This document shows, piece by piece, positions 52,959 through 62,325 of a stretch of DNA of 64,000 bases. The stretch spans positions 2,754,001 to 2,818,000 of the forward strand of contig NZ_CP058990.1 in the NCBI RefSeq assembly GCF_019021925.1. Direction: 5' to 3'. The position numbers were made by a program, and so were the translations under genes. Each line of letters opens with the position of its first letter. Within the stretch, counting starts at the first letter, position 1. The notes under the pieces were generated by a model. That model was given only the letters and a program-made list of their open reading frames with translations, did not search any database and was not told the DNA's origin. This stretch comes from Cellulophaga sp. HaHaR_3_176 (GTDB lineage: Bacteria > Bacteroidota > Bacteroidia > Flavobacteriales > Flavobacteriaceae).

Positions 52959-54332
52959 ATGCTACGTAATATACTTGTAATTGGTGCCGGAAAATCTACT
53001 TCTTACTTATTAGACTACTTTTTAGAGAAATCAGAAAGTGAAAATTTAAAGATTATAATTGCCGATTTAAACCCAAATCATATCTCTCAAAAATTTAAAG
53101 ATCACGCACATTTTGAAATAAAGATGCTCGATATTTTAGATAGAGAAGCCCGACAACAAACAATAAAAGAAGTTGATATTGTTGTTTCTATGCTTCCTGC
53201 TTTTTTGCATATTAAAGTTGCAAAAGATTGTATTTTATTTGAAAAACATTTAGTTACGGCATCTTACGTTAGTGATGAAATAAAATTGCTTAATGATAAG
53301 GCGAAAGATAAAGGGCTCGTTTTTATGAATGAAATAGGTCTTGACCCTGGTGTTGACCATATGAGTGCCCTACAATTTATTGATAAAATAAAAGAAGATG
53401 GAGGTAAAATGCTTCTGTTTGAATCTTTTACAGGTGGTTTAGTTGCACCTGAATGTGACACCAATTTATGGAATTACAAATTTACTTGGAACCCTAGAAA
53501 TGTAGTATTAGCTGGGCAAGGCGGAACTGCTAAATTTGTACAAGAAGGTACCGATAAATATATACCATATCATAAATTATTTAGAAGAACAGAATTTGTT
53601 GATGTTGATGATTTTGGAAAGTTTGAAGTATACGCCAATAGAGATTCTTTAAAATATAGAGAAGCTTATGGCTTAGAAGATGTGCTTACACTTTATAGAG
53701 GTACTATGAGAAGAGTTGGTTTTTCTAAGGCTTGGGATATGTTTGTACAATTAGGTGTTACTGATGACACTTATACTATCGAGAATTCTGAAGGAATGTC
53801 GTACCGAGCATTTATCAATTTGTTTTTACCATATTCACCAACAAATACAGTCGAACTTAAACTGCGCCACTATTTAAACATTGATCAAGATGATATAATG
53901 TGGGAAAAGCTAAAAGAGCTAAACCTATTTGATACCACAAAAATTATCACATTAAAAAATGCTACACCTGCTCAAATCCTACAAGAAATATTAGAAGAAG
54001 ATTGGACTTTAGCTGATACTGATAAAGATATGATTGTAATGTACCATAAGTTTGGTTACGAAATAAATGGCGAGAAAAAACAAATAGACGCTAGTATGGT
54101 GGTTGTAGGTGAAAATCGTTCACATACTGCAATGTCTAAAACTGTTGGGTTGCCCGTTGCCATTGCAACATTACTTATTCTGAATAAAAAAATTACGACT
54201 CCTGGTGTTCAAATACCGATACAAAAAGAAGTGTACAAACCTATTTTGAAAGAATTAGAAACTTATGGAATAATTTTTAAAGAGAAAGAGGTGCCTTACG
54301 TTGGCTATAATATTTCAACTCCAAAAAACTAA
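52959..54332 (+). CDS. Saccharopine dehydrogenase family protein
   Basis: A 457-residue oxidoreductase with an N-terminal Rossmann motif ILVIGAGKSTSYLLDYFL (5-22) and the family's internal blocks VVSMLPAFLHIKVAKDC, TASYVSDEIK and EIGLDPGVDHMSA, continuing to LTLYRGTMRRVGFSKAWD. These match saccharopine dehydrogenase / Lys9-like proteins, suggesting lysine degradation or a related imine reduction, but the pathway in flavobacteria is not certain. The ATG at 52959 is preferred over one at 52923, which lies ahead of the Rossmann strand with no conserved residues. An Lrp/AsnC regulator follows after 64 bp. Confidence 0.88.
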   Translation: MLRNILVIGAGKSTSYLLDYFLEKSESENLKIIIADLNPNHISQKFKDHAHFEIKMLDILDREARQQTIKEVDIVVSMLPAFLHIKVAKDCILFEKHLVTASYVSDEIKLLNDKAKDKGLVFMNEIGLDPGVDHMSALQFIDKIKEDGGKMLLFESFTGGLVAPECDTNLWNYKFTWNPRNVVLAGQGGTAKFVQEGTDKYIPYHKLFRRTEFVDVDDFGKFEVYANRDSLKYREAYGLEDVLTLYRGTMRRVGFSKAWDMFVQLGVTDDTYTIENSEGMSYRAFINLFLPYSPTNTVELKLRHYLNIDQDDIMWEKLKELNLFDTTKIITLKNATPAQILQEILEEDWTLADTDKDMIVMYHKFGYEINGEKKQIDASMVVVGENRSHTAMSKTVGLPVAIATLLILNKKITTPGVQIPIQKEVYKPILKELETYGIIFKEKEVPYVGYNISTPKN

Positions 54333-54396
54333 CACATCACTTAAAACAATATTGAAACTATTTATCTATATTTAATCAATATTTGAAACCAGATAG

Positions 54397-54867
54397 ATGA
54401 AAATTGATAATGAAAATGTAAAAATTGACGGAATAGACAAGAAGATATTAAGGTTTTTAATGTCTGATGCTAGAACACCAGTTTTAGAAATTGCTAGAAA
54501 AATCGGGATTTCAGGTGCTGCTATTCATCAACGATTAAGAAAATTAGAAAGCTCTGGTTTAATTGCAGGTTCTAAATTTGTTATCAACCCAAAGGCATTA
54601 GGTTATTCTACTATGGCATATGTGGGTATTTATTTAGATAAAGCAATGAGCAACCCATCTGCAGTAAAGGAGTTAGAGAAAATTCCTGAAGTATTAGAGT
54701 GTCATTATACCACTGGTAACTGGTCTATATTAATTAAAGTGCTTTGCAGAGATAATGAGCATTTAATGCAGGTATTAAACATCAACATTCAACAAATAGG
54801 CGGGGTCTCGCGAACAGAAACATTTATATCGCTAGACCAACAAATAGAAAGACAGATTACTATTTAA
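54397..54867 (+). CDS. Lrp/AsnC-family transcriptional regulator
   Basis: A 156-residue regulator with an N-terminal winged HTH (residues 12-62: IDKKILRFLMSDARTPVLEI and GISGAAIHQRLRKLESSGLI) and a C-terminal RAM/AsnC ligand-binding domain (about 70-150: TMAYVGIYLD, LECHYTTGNWSILIKVLC). It presumably senses an amino acid. It lies directly behind the saccharopine-dehydrogenase-like gene and about 1.4 kb from alanine dehydrogenase, either of which could be its target; neither link is shown by the sequence. Confidence 0.93.
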   Translation: MKIDNENVKIDGIDKKILRFLMSDARTPVLEIARKIGISGAAIHQRLRKLESSGLIAGSKFVINPKALGYSTMAYVGIYLDKAMSNPSAVKELEKIPEVLECHYTTGNWSILIKVLCRDNEHLMQVLNINIQQIGGVSRTETFISLDQQIERQITI

Positions 54868-54875
54868 TAAAAAAC

Positions 54876-54905
54876 AAAAAAGCTCCTTAAAAGGAGCTTT
54901 TTTTT
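54876..54905. terminator. Bidirectional rho-independent terminator
   Basis: Stem AAAAAAGCTCCTT (54876-54888 region) and AAGGAGCTTTTTT (from 54891) with a minimal loop, flanked by A and T tracts, between the Lrp gene and the converging zinc peptidase gene. Confidence 0.88.
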
Positions 54906-54924
54906 ATATGTTTTAAACACTATT

Positions 54925-55623
54925 TTAATCTCTTCTACCACCAAATACTTGCAATGCCCAATATGCTAATGTTGCCACAGAGCCAATTGCAGCTATTAAA
55001 TACGTTCTTGCCGCCCATTTTAATGCATCTTCAGAACCTTTATATTCTTCTTGGGTTACTATATTTTTTGCCTTTAACCATGCTAAAGCTCTATTACTAG
55101 CATCATATTCAACAGGCAACGTAACCAAACTAAATATTGTCGCAAAACTCATCATAACCAAACCTGCAACTGCAACCCAATACCCAAATCCAAATCCTGC
55201 AGCGGCACCTACCATTAGTCCACCAAAAACGACCCAAATAGACATACTAGAAGTAACATTTACAATAGGAACTAAATTAGATCTTAAACCTAACCATTGG
55301 TATGCTGTTGCATGTTGTACTGCATGCCCACACTCATGTGCCGCTACTGCTGCTGCAGATGCATTACGTTGGTTATAAACACCCTCACTTAAATTTACTG
55401 TTTTATTAGACGGGTTGTAATGGTCTGTAAGCATCCCTGGTGTAGAAATTACCTTTACATCTCTAATACCATGATCTGCAAGCATTTTTTCTGCAATTTC
55501 AGCACCACTCATTCCGTTACGCAAATGCACTTTTGAATAAAACTCAAACTTACTTTTCAACTTTCTGCTTACCAACCAGCTGGCTAACGCAATACCACCT
55601 ATTAATATATAATATCCTATCAT
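54925..55623 (-). CDS. Membrane zinc metallopeptidase (YugP-like)
   Basis: A 232-residue inner-membrane protein of the neutral zinc metallopeptidase family. One N-terminal helix (2-18), the zinc motif AAHECGHAVQHA (HExxH as HECGH, 96-100), and two or three C-terminal hydrophobic helices are visible; LPVEYDASNRALAWL carries the conserved third-ligand region. The proteolytic substrate is unknown. It lies between Lrp and alanine dehydrogenase with no overlap; gap to ald is 141 bp. Confidence 0.9.
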   Translation of the reverse strand: MIGYYILIGGIALASWLVSRKLKSKFEFYSKVHLRNGMSGAEIAEKMLADHGIRDVKVISTPGMLTDHYNPSNKTVNLSEGVYNQRNASAAAVAAHECGHAVQHATAYQWLGLRSNLVPIVNVTSSMSIWVVFGGLMVGAAAGFGFGYWVAVAGLVMMSFATIFSLVTLPVEYDASNRALAWLKAKNIVTQEEYKGSEDALKWAARTYLIAAIGSVATLAYWALQVFGGRRD

Positions 55624-55764
55624 TGTTTTAGTTTTAAATTAATTAAAGCAAAACCTCGCTTTTTATTACTTACTAATATAATGCAAAAATCCCGCCAAAT
55701 TCTCCTATATCAAAAATAGGAAAAAATGTCAGGATTTTAATCTGTTATTATTTTGTATTAAAGA

Positions 55765-56856
55765 CTAAGAAACCCAGTCAAAAGCTTCAATAATTTCTTT
55801 ATAAACTACTTCACCTTGAGAGATATTTAAACCTTTTTGTAACCCTGGATCAGATGCTAATGCTTTTTTCCATCCCATGTTTGCAATTTTTGTAGCATAA
55901 CTCGTTGTCACGTTTGTTAATGCTATAGTAGATGTGTAAGGTACAGCACCTGGCATGTTTGCTACAGAATAATGTACAATTTCATCAATAATATAAATAG
56001 GATCTTCATGAGTTGTTGGTCTTGTAGTTTCAACACAACCACCTTGATCTACAGCAACATCAACAATTACAGCTCCAGACTTCATCGTCTTAAGCATATC
56101 TCTAGTAATTAAGTTTGGTGCTTTTTTACCTTTTAATAATACACCACCGATAATTAAATCATGTGTTTGTACAAATTCTCTAATGTTGTATTCGTTAGAA
56201 AATAAAGTAGTACAGTTGTTTGGTAAAACATCATTTGCATAACGCAAACGTTTCATATCAACATCTAAAATAGTAACCTGAGCACCTAAGCCAGATGCCA
56301 TTTTAGCTGCTTGCATCCCTACTACACCTGCACCTAATATTAAAACTTTTCCTGGAGGAACCCCTGGTACACCGCCTAATAATAGACCACGACCTTTTAC
56401 AGGCTTCTCTAAATATTTTGCTCCTTGCTGAATAGACATTCTACCTGCAACTTCAGACATTGGTGTTAATAATGGTAAACCACCATCCCTATCTTCAACT
56501 GTTTCATAAGCAATACAAACAGCGCCACTAGCAATCATTGCTTTAGTTAATGGCTCGCTTGATGCAAAATGGAAATATGTAAAAACAATCTGATCTTTTC
56601 TGATTAAGCTATACTCTTGTTCAATAGGCTCTTTTACCTTAACAATCATTTCAGCAATAGCATAAACTTCCTCAATAGTATCAAGGATAGCTGCACCAGC
56701 TTCTATATAAGATTCATCTGTAAAACCACTATTATCACCTGCAGTAGATTGAACGAATACCTCATGGCCATTCTTTACAAGTTCGAAAACACCACCTGGA
56801 GTCATACCTACACGACTCTCGTTGTTTTTAATTTCCTTAGGGATACCTACTTTCAT
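55765..56856 (-). CDS. ald: Alanine dehydrogenase
   Basis: Interconverts L-alanine and pyruvate plus ammonia with NAD. The 363-residue protein shows MKVGIPKEIKNNESRVGMTP (1-20), the catalytic-region TYFHFAS, the NAD-binding VLILGAGVVGMQAAKMASGLGA (about 167-188; cited as LILGAGVVGMQAA) and VDVAVDQGGCVETTRPTTH. All match alanine dehydrogenases of the PntA-like family. Upstream at 56881-56929 is an inverted repeat that could be regulatory. It is monocistronic. Confidence 0.95.
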   Translation of the reverse strand: MKVGIPKEIKNNESRVGMTPGGVFELVKNGHEVFVQSTAGDNSGFTDESYIEAGAAILDTIEEVYAIAEMIVKVKEPIEQEYSLIRKDQIVFTYFHFASSEPLTKAMIASGAVCIAYETVEDRDGGLPLLTPMSEVAGRMSIQQGAKYLEKPVKGRGLLLGGVPGVPPGKVLILGAGVVGMQAAKMASGLGAQVTILDVDMKRLRYANDVLPNNCTTLFSNEYNIREFVQTHDLIIGGVLLKGKKAPNLITRDMLKTMKSGAVIVDVAVDQGGCVETTRPTTHEDPIYIIDEIVHYSVANMPGAVPYTSTIALTNVTTSYATKIANMGWKKALASDPGLQKGLNISQGEVVYKEIIEAFDWVS

Positions 56857-57202
56857 ACCTCGTTTTTTAGAAAAAAAAGAACACTGACAAAATCAAATAT
56901 TTGGTTTACAAACTTCAATTTGCCAGTGTCTATTTTTATTATAATTAGTCCCTCCAAATTTGCGGCAAATAGTTATAATAAAAAAACAAAAACGCCTAAA
57001 AATGCACTGTACTGACTAAAAATCAGACATTTAACAAATACTCATATAATTTATTGACGATAAATTCAAAATCGATGAATATTATGCAATGAAATTGGCA
57101 AATTCGTGATTTTTTAACAACCCTAGCTCACAAAAGAGAAAAACAAAACAAAAGTTCCCTTTTTATATTAAAAAATAACAAGGAAGCTTTTGTAATTTAC
57201 TG
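56857..57202. other. 346-bp gap between leuS 3' end and alanine dehydrogenase
   Basis: Both flanking genes are read leftwards, so this is the ald promoter region and the leuS downstream region. It contains the inverted repeat at 56881-56929 and otherwise AT-rich DNA; I see no ORF or RNA gene. Confidence 0.5.
56881..56929. repeat. Inverted repeat upstream of alanine dehydrogenase
   Basis: ACACTGACAAA (56881-56891) pairs with TTTGCCAGTGT (56919-56929) at 10 of 11 positions, with a 27-base loop, 25-73 bp before the ald start. Its position suits an operator or leader hairpin. Confidence 0.4.
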
Positions 57203-60016
57203 TTAACCAACAATATTGATAATTTTACCAGGAACGATAATTACCTTTTTAGGTGCTCTGCCTGCTAATTGCTGTATTGTTTTTTCGTGCGCCATTACAA
57301 CTTCTTCTATCTGATCTTTTGTAAAATCCATCGGAAGCTCTAATTTGAAACGCATTTTTCCATTAAAAGAAACCGGATATTCTTTACTGCTTTCTACTAA
57401 ATGTGATGCGTCAAATTTTGGAAAAGGAGCTGTTGCAATAGATGCTGTATGCCCTAATTTACTCCATAGTTCTTCCGCGATATGTGGTGCGTAAGGAGAT
57501 ACCAAAACAATTAAAGATTCTAGCACTTCTCTACTCGTACATTTTTGAGTCGAAAGTTCGTTTACCGCAATCATAAAAGTAGATACAGAGGTATTGAAAG
57601 AGAAGTTTTCAATATCTTCTTGTACTTTTTTAATAGTTTTATGCAGTGTTTTTAAACTGTCTTTTGATGCTTCAGTATCGGTAATTTTAATACCGTTATC
57701 GCCTACATATAAACGCCATAATTTTTTAAGAAAACCATGTGTACCTGTAATACCTGCCGTGTTCCAAGGTTTAGATTGCTCTAATGGGCCTAAAAACATT
57801 TCATACAAACGCAAACTGTCTGCCCCGTACTCTACACAAATACTATCTGGACTTACCACATTGTATTTCGATTTTGACATTTTTTCTACTTCGCGACCAA
57901 CGATGTACTTACCGTTTTCTAAAACAAATTCCACCTCTTTATATTCTTCTCTCCAGTTTTTAAATGCTTCAATATCTAATTCATCAGAGGCATTTACAAA
58001 TGATACGTCTGCATGAATAGGTGCCATCTCTTTATCGCCAATTAAACCCTTAGAAAATAATTTCCCAGACTCCTCATCCCTAAAAACAAAAGCACTAGTA
58101 CCCGTAATCATTCCTTGATTGATGAGTTTTTTAGCAAACTCGTTTTTAGGCACTACACCCTTATCAAACAAGAATTTTTGCCAGAAACGTGCATATAACA
58201 AATGCCCTGTGGCATGCTCACTACCTCCAATATATAAATCAACATCTTGCCAATAGTCAATAGCTTCTTTAGAGAAAATATCTGTATCATTATTTGGGTC
58301 CATATAACGATTAAAGTAAAAACTACTCCCCGCCCAGCCTGGCATCGTATTTAATTCTAAGGGCCACACCGTGGCGTTATTTATCTTACTGTTATCTACA
58401 ACCTTGTTAGAAACGGTGTCCCAAGCCCAAATGTTAGCGTTACCTAATGGTGGCTCTCCAGTTTCTGTGGGTAAATATTTTTCTACTTCTGGTAATGCAA
58501 TAGGTAAATGCTTCGCATCAATCATTTGCGGCATACCATCAACATAATACACTGGAAAAGGCTCTCCCCAATACCGTTGACGGCTAAAAACAGCATCACG
58601 CAAACGGTAGTTAATCTTCCCTTTTCCTTGTCCTAGTTTTTCTAATTCGTAAATCGCTAATTTCATAGCTTTCTTATACGGCAATCCGCTTAAGAAATCA
58701 GAATTTGCAATTACAGTTTTATCTTTATCAGCATGTGCTTCTTCAGAAATATCTACCCCTTCAAAAATATTAGGAATATCAATGCCGAAATGTTTCGCAA
58801 AATCGTAATCACGCTGATCACCACAAGGCACCGCCATTACAGCTCCTGTACCGTAACCTGCCAAAACATAATCACCAATCCATATTTGAACAGGTTGCTT
58901 TGTAAATGGGTGTTCGGCATAGGCACCAGTAAATGCGCCCGAAATAGTTTTTACATCAGCCATACGCTCACGCTCGCTACGTTTTGCAGTTGCTTCTATA
59001 TATGCTTCAACTTCCGCTTTTTGCTCAGCAGTAGTTATTTTTGAAACCAATTCATGCTCTGGCGCTAAAGTCATAAAAGAAACTCCAAAAATAGTATCAG
59101 GGCGAGTTGTAAACACGTCAATCACCTCATCATGTCCGTTCACCTTAAAAACTGCTGAAGCTCCTTGAGAACGACCAATCCAATTGGTTTGTGAGTCTTT
59201 TAATGGTTGTGGCCAATCTACCGCAGCCAAATCATCTAATAAACGTTGTGCATATGCAGAAATACGCATACTCCACTGTGTCATTTTTTTACGAATAACA
59301 GGGTGTCCACCACGTTCTGAAACTCCGTTTACAATTTCGTCATTTGCTAAAACCGTACCTAATGCTGGGCACCAGTTCACTTCTGTTTCAGCCAAATATG
59401 TTAACCTATATTGTAAAAGAAATTCTTGTTGTTTTTTAATATCGAAGGCTTTCCATTCATCTGCTGTAAAAGCAATAATATCTTCATCAGAAACTGCATT
59501 TACAGTAGTATTCCCTTCCTTTTCAAAAAGAGTAACCAATGTAGTTATGTCTTCTGCCTTATTAGAGTCGTTATTGTACCACGAGTTGAACAATTGAATA
59601 AATATCCACTGTGTCCATTTATAATAATCAGGATTAGATGTACGTACTTCACGAGACCAATCGAAAGAGAAACCAATTTTATCTAATTGCTCTCTATATC
59701 TTTTAATATTAGTTGCTGTTGTAACTGCTGGATGCTGCCCAGTTTGAATTGCATACTGCTCTGCTGGTAAACCAAAAGAATCGTACCCCATTGGGTGCAA
59801 TACATTAAACCCTTTATGTCTTTTATAACGTGCATAAATATCACTAGCAATATACCCAAGCGGATGCCCAACATGTAAACCCGCCCCTGATGGGTAAGGA
59901 AACATATCTAACACATAAAACTTTTCTTTATCTGAATTGTTCTCTGCTTTAAATGTTTGGTTTTCTGCCCAATATTTTTGCCATTTGGCTTCAATTTCTG
60001 TGAAATCGTAGTTCAT
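57203..60016 (-). CDS. leuS: Leucyl-tRNA synthetase
   Basis: Class I synthetase that charges tRNA-Leu, 937 residues. The HIGH motif is in MFPYPSGAGLHVGHPLGY (about 37-54), the editing domain insert spans roughly 230-440 with the DVFTTRPDTIFGVSF block, and KMSKS is in EKMSKSKYNVVSPDSI. The catalytic core contains the usual PGWAGSSFYFNRYMDP. Length is typical for Bacteroidota LeuS. A minus-strand TATTTTTG lies at 60058-60065, 41 bp before the ATG. Confidence 0.97.
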   Translation of the reverse strand: MNYDFTEIEAKWQKYWAENQTFKAENNSDKEKFYVLDMFPYPSGAGLHVGHPLGYIASDIYARYKRHKGFNVLHPMGYDSFGLPAEQYAIQTGQHPAVTTATNIKRYREQLDKIGFSFDWSREVRTSNPDYYKWTQWIFIQLFNSWYNNDSNKAEDITTLVTLFEKEGNTTVNAVSDEDIIAFTADEWKAFDIKKQQEFLLQYRLTYLAETEVNWCPALGTVLANDEIVNGVSERGGHPVIRKKMTQWSMRISAYAQRLLDDLAAVDWPQPLKDSQTNWIGRSQGASAVFKVNGHDEVIDVFTTRPDTIFGVSFMTLAPEHELVSKITTAEQKAEVEAYIEATAKRSERERMADVKTISGAFTGAYAEHPFTKQPVQIWIGDYVLAGYGTGAVMAVPCGDQRDYDFAKHFGIDIPNIFEGVDISEEAHADKDKTVIANSDFLSGLPYKKAMKLAIYELEKLGQGKGKINYRLRDAVFSRQRYWGEPFPVYYVDGMPQMIDAKHLPIALPEVEKYLPTETGEPPLGNANIWAWDTVSNKVVDNSKINNATVWPLELNTMPGWAGSSFYFNRYMDPNNDTDIFSKEAIDYWQDVDLYIGGSEHATGHLLYARFWQKFLFDKGVVPKNEFAKKLINQGMITGTSAFVFRDEESGKLFSKGLIGDKEMAPIHADVSFVNASDELDIEAFKNWREEYKEVEFVLENGKYIVGREVEKMSKSKYNVVSPDSICVEYGADSLRLYEMFLGPLEQSKPWNTAGITGTHGFLKKLWRLYVGDNGIKITDTEASKDSLKTLHKTIKKVQEDIENFSFNTSVSTFMIAVNELSTQKCTSREVLESLIVLVSPYAPHIAEELWSKLGHTASIATAPFPKFDASHLVESSKEYPVSFNGKMRFKLELPMDFTKDQIEEVVMAHEKTIQQLAGRAPKKVIIVPGKIINIVG

Positions 60017-60356
60017 TATGTAAAGTTTGTTTAAACCTAGACGGTTTTAATGCGGTGCAAAAATAAGTTTATTATAGCAAAGGGGAAAAGATAATATAGT
60101 AACACCTTAAACCTACTAACGATAAATTTTTAAAAACCAATTAAGATAAAATCTTTACTACACAAAAACTGATTACCATTAGCTTGTTTTGAAGTGAAAT
60201 AAAAACGGGTAAGAAACTTTTAAAAGGTCATTTTACATTAAAAAGACAGAAAAGACTGTTTTTTCTTAAAAATTTGCCATAAAAACGGTGCAAACTGTTA
60301 ACATAGATTTTATATTACATATACTTTCCTATTTTTACATACCGTTTTCAACAATT
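60017..60356. other. 340-bp divergent gap between leuS and ftsX
   Basis: The region holds the promoters for both directions: TATTTTTG for leuS on the minus strand (60058-60065) and AT-rich sequence before ftsX. I see no ORF, no RNA gene and no clear T-box-like or attenuator structure for leuS. Confidence 0.5.
60058..60065 (-). promoter_or_regulatory. Candidate -7 element of leuS
   Basis: Minus strand reads TATTTTTG (TAnnTTTG), 41 bp before the leuS ATG. Confidence 0.33.
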
Positions 60357-61235
60357 ATGAGTAAATCTTTTGAACGCTATCAAAAACGAAAATTAATATC
60401 AAGTTATTTTTCTGTGGTTTTAAGTATCGGTTTGGTACTTTTTTTATTAGGCATTTTAGGTCTTTTAGTTTTAAACACTAAAAAAATGGCCGATCATTTT
60501 AAAGAACAAATTACTATTTCTGTTTTCTTAAAAGATACTGCTAAACAGGTGGAAATTGACCAACTTCAAAAAAGCTTGGCTATGGCAGATTATACAAAAA
60601 ATACTGCGTACGTATCAAAAGAAGAAGCAGCTGAACAGCATAGTGAAGATATTGGTGAAAATTTTCAAGACTTTTTAGGTTACAATCCTTTAAAAAACTC
60701 ATTAGACGTTCAACTAAAGGCTGATTTTGTAACGCCTGAACAATTAGAAGAAATTGCTACTGAAATTGGGTCAAAAAACTATGTAGAAGAAGTAAGTTAC
60801 GATAAGCCTTTAATTGGTTTATTAAACGATAACGTAAAAAGAATTAGCTTTTGGATTTTAGTGGCTAGTGGTATTTTTACTTTTATAGCGGTATTACTGA
60901 TTAACAGCTCTATTCGCTTATCAATCTATTCTAAACGATTTATCATTAAGACCATGCAAATGGTTGGCGCTACTAAAACATTTATTAGAAGGCCATTTAT
61001 TTGGACAAATATTAAGTTAGGAATCATCGGCTCTATCATAGCAATGATAGCATTAGCTGGTGTTTTATATTATGTAAATGAAAACTTCCCTGAACTTGGT
61101 TTAATGAACGACCCTGTTATATTAATCATCTTATTCTCTAGTGTTTTTGTTTTAGGACTTCTAATTTCTTTAATAAGCACCTATTTTGCGACACAACGTT
61201 TCTTAAATCTTAGAACAGATGAATTATATTATTAA
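60357..61235 (+). CDS. ftsX: Cell division protein FtsX
   Basis: A 292-residue inner-membrane protein, the permease-like partner of FtsE, which links divisome assembly to cell-wall hydrolases. It has a TM helix near residues 18-40, a periplasmic domain (about 45-160) and three C-terminal helices, with KTMQMVGATKTFIRRPFIW (about 200-218) as the family hallmark. The ATG at 60357 (MSKSFERYQKRKLISSYFSV) is chosen; an ORF extension to 60288 adds a hydrophobic stretch with no conservation. ftsE is not adjacent, which is normal in this phylum. It heads a compact operon. Confidence 0.92.
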   Translation: MSKSFERYQKRKLISSYFSVVLSIGLVLFLLGILGLLVLNTKKMADHFKEQITISVFLKDTAKQVEIDQLQKSLAMADYTKNTAYVSKEEAAEQHSEDIGENFQDFLGYNPLKNSLDVQLKADFVTPEQLEEIATEIGSKNYVEEVSYDKPLIGLLNDNVKRISFWILVASGIFTFIAVLLINSSIRLSIYSKRFIIKTMQMVGATKTFIRRPFIWTNIKLGIIGSIIAMIALAGVLYYVNENFPELGLMNDPVILIILFSSVFVLGLLISLISTYFATQRFLNLRTDELYY

Positions 61236-61244
61236 ATTTGCAGC

Positions 61245-61511
61245 ATGTTAAATAAACAGAACAACAAAACAGCAACAGACTCTAAACGAGAATTCATTTT
61301 TCAAAAGAAAAATTATATGTTCATGTTCATCGGGTTAGCTTTTATTACTGTAGGTTTTATACTTATGAGTGGTGGCGGAAGCGATGATCCGAACGTTTTT
61401 AATGACGAAATATATAATTTCAGAAGAATTAGATTGGCACCTACAATGGTTTTAATTGGTTTAGGCATCGAAATTTATGCTATTTTATTGAACCCTAAAA
61501 AGAATAAATAA
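61245..61511 (+). CDS. DUF3098 membrane protein
   Basis: An 88-residue protein with two hydrophobic helices (about 27-43 and 68-84). The stretch KNYMFMFIGLAFITVGFILM followed by SGGGSDDPNVFNDEIYNFRR and LAPTMVLIGLGIEIYAIL fits DUF3098. It lies 9 bp behind ftsX and its stop abuts the uppP start, so one operon with a probable link to the cell envelope. Biochemical function unknown. Confidence 0.9.
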   Translation: MLNKQNNKTATDSKREFIFQKKNYMFMFIGLAFITVGFILMSGGGSDDPNVFNDEIYNFRRIRLAPTMVLIGLGIEIYAILLNPKKNK

Positions 61512-62306
61512 TTGGAAACATTAGATGCTATAATCCTAGGTATAATTCAAGGTCTTACTGAATTTTTACCTGTTTCTTCAAGTGGTCATTTAGAATTAGG
61601 AAAAGCTATATTAGGGGATAACTCTGTACCAGAAGAAAGTTTACTTTTTACCGTTGTACTACATTTTGCTACAGCATTAAGTACTATCGTAGTTTTCAGA
61701 AAAGATATATGGGAAATATTAAGTGGTTTATTTCAATTTAAATGGAATGAAGAATCACAATTCTCTGTAAAAATTATTATTTCAATGTTGCCTGCTGTTT
61801 TTGTAGGTTTATTTTTTGAGAAGCAATTAGAAAGCTTTTTTGGCGGCAATGTTCGCTTTGTAGGTTTCATGCTTCTAATAACAGCTGTGTTATTATATTT
61901 TGCTGATAAAGCAAAAGACACGGATAAAAAAGTAAGTTTTAAAAATGCATTCATCGTAGGTATATCTCAAGCTATTGCTATGTTGCCTGGTATTTCAAGA
62001 AGTGGAGCTACAATTTCTACTTCTGTATTATTAGGTGTCGATAAAACGAAAGCTGCACGTTTTTCTTTCTTAATGGTAGTGCCTCTTATTTTTGGTAAAA
62101 TTGTTAAAGATCTATTAGGTGGCGAGTTAACTTTTTCAGGAGAAAATAACTTTGCAATGGGAGCTGGTTTTATCGCTGCTTTTTTAGCTGGTTTAGTTGC
62201 TTGTACTTGGATGATTCAATTAGTTAAAAAAAGCAAGCTTTCTTATTTCGCTATTTATTGTTTAATTGTTGGCCTAATAGCTATCGCCTACGGATATTTA
62301 GCTTAA
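61512..62306 (+). CDS. uppP: Undecaprenyl-diphosphate phosphatase
   Basis: Recycles the lipid carrier of cell-wall synthesis by removing a phosphate from undecaprenyl diphosphate in the membrane. The 264-residue, multi-helix protein begins LDAIILGIIQGLTEFLPVSSSGHLEL (cited as QGLTEFLPVSSSGHLEL, 13-29), with the second active-site block PGISRSGATIST (about 159-170). No ATG fits the conserved N-terminus; the TTG at 61512, immediately after the DUF3098 stop, is used. truB follows after 19 bp. Confidence 0.93.
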   Translation: METLDAIILGIIQGLTEFLPVSSSGHLELGKAILGDNSVPEESLLFTVVLHFATALSTIVVFRKDIWEILSGLFQFKWNEESQFSVKIIISMLPAVFVGLFFEKQLESFFGGNVRFVGFMLLITAVLLYFADKAKDTDKKVSFKNAFIVGISQAIAMLPGISRSGATISTSVLLGVDKTKAARFSFLMVVPLIFGKIVKDLLGGELTFSGENNFAMGAGFIAAFLAGLVACTWMIQLVKKSKLSYFAIYCLIVGLIAIAYGYLA

Positions 62307-62325
62307 ACCCATTAGAACACACCTA

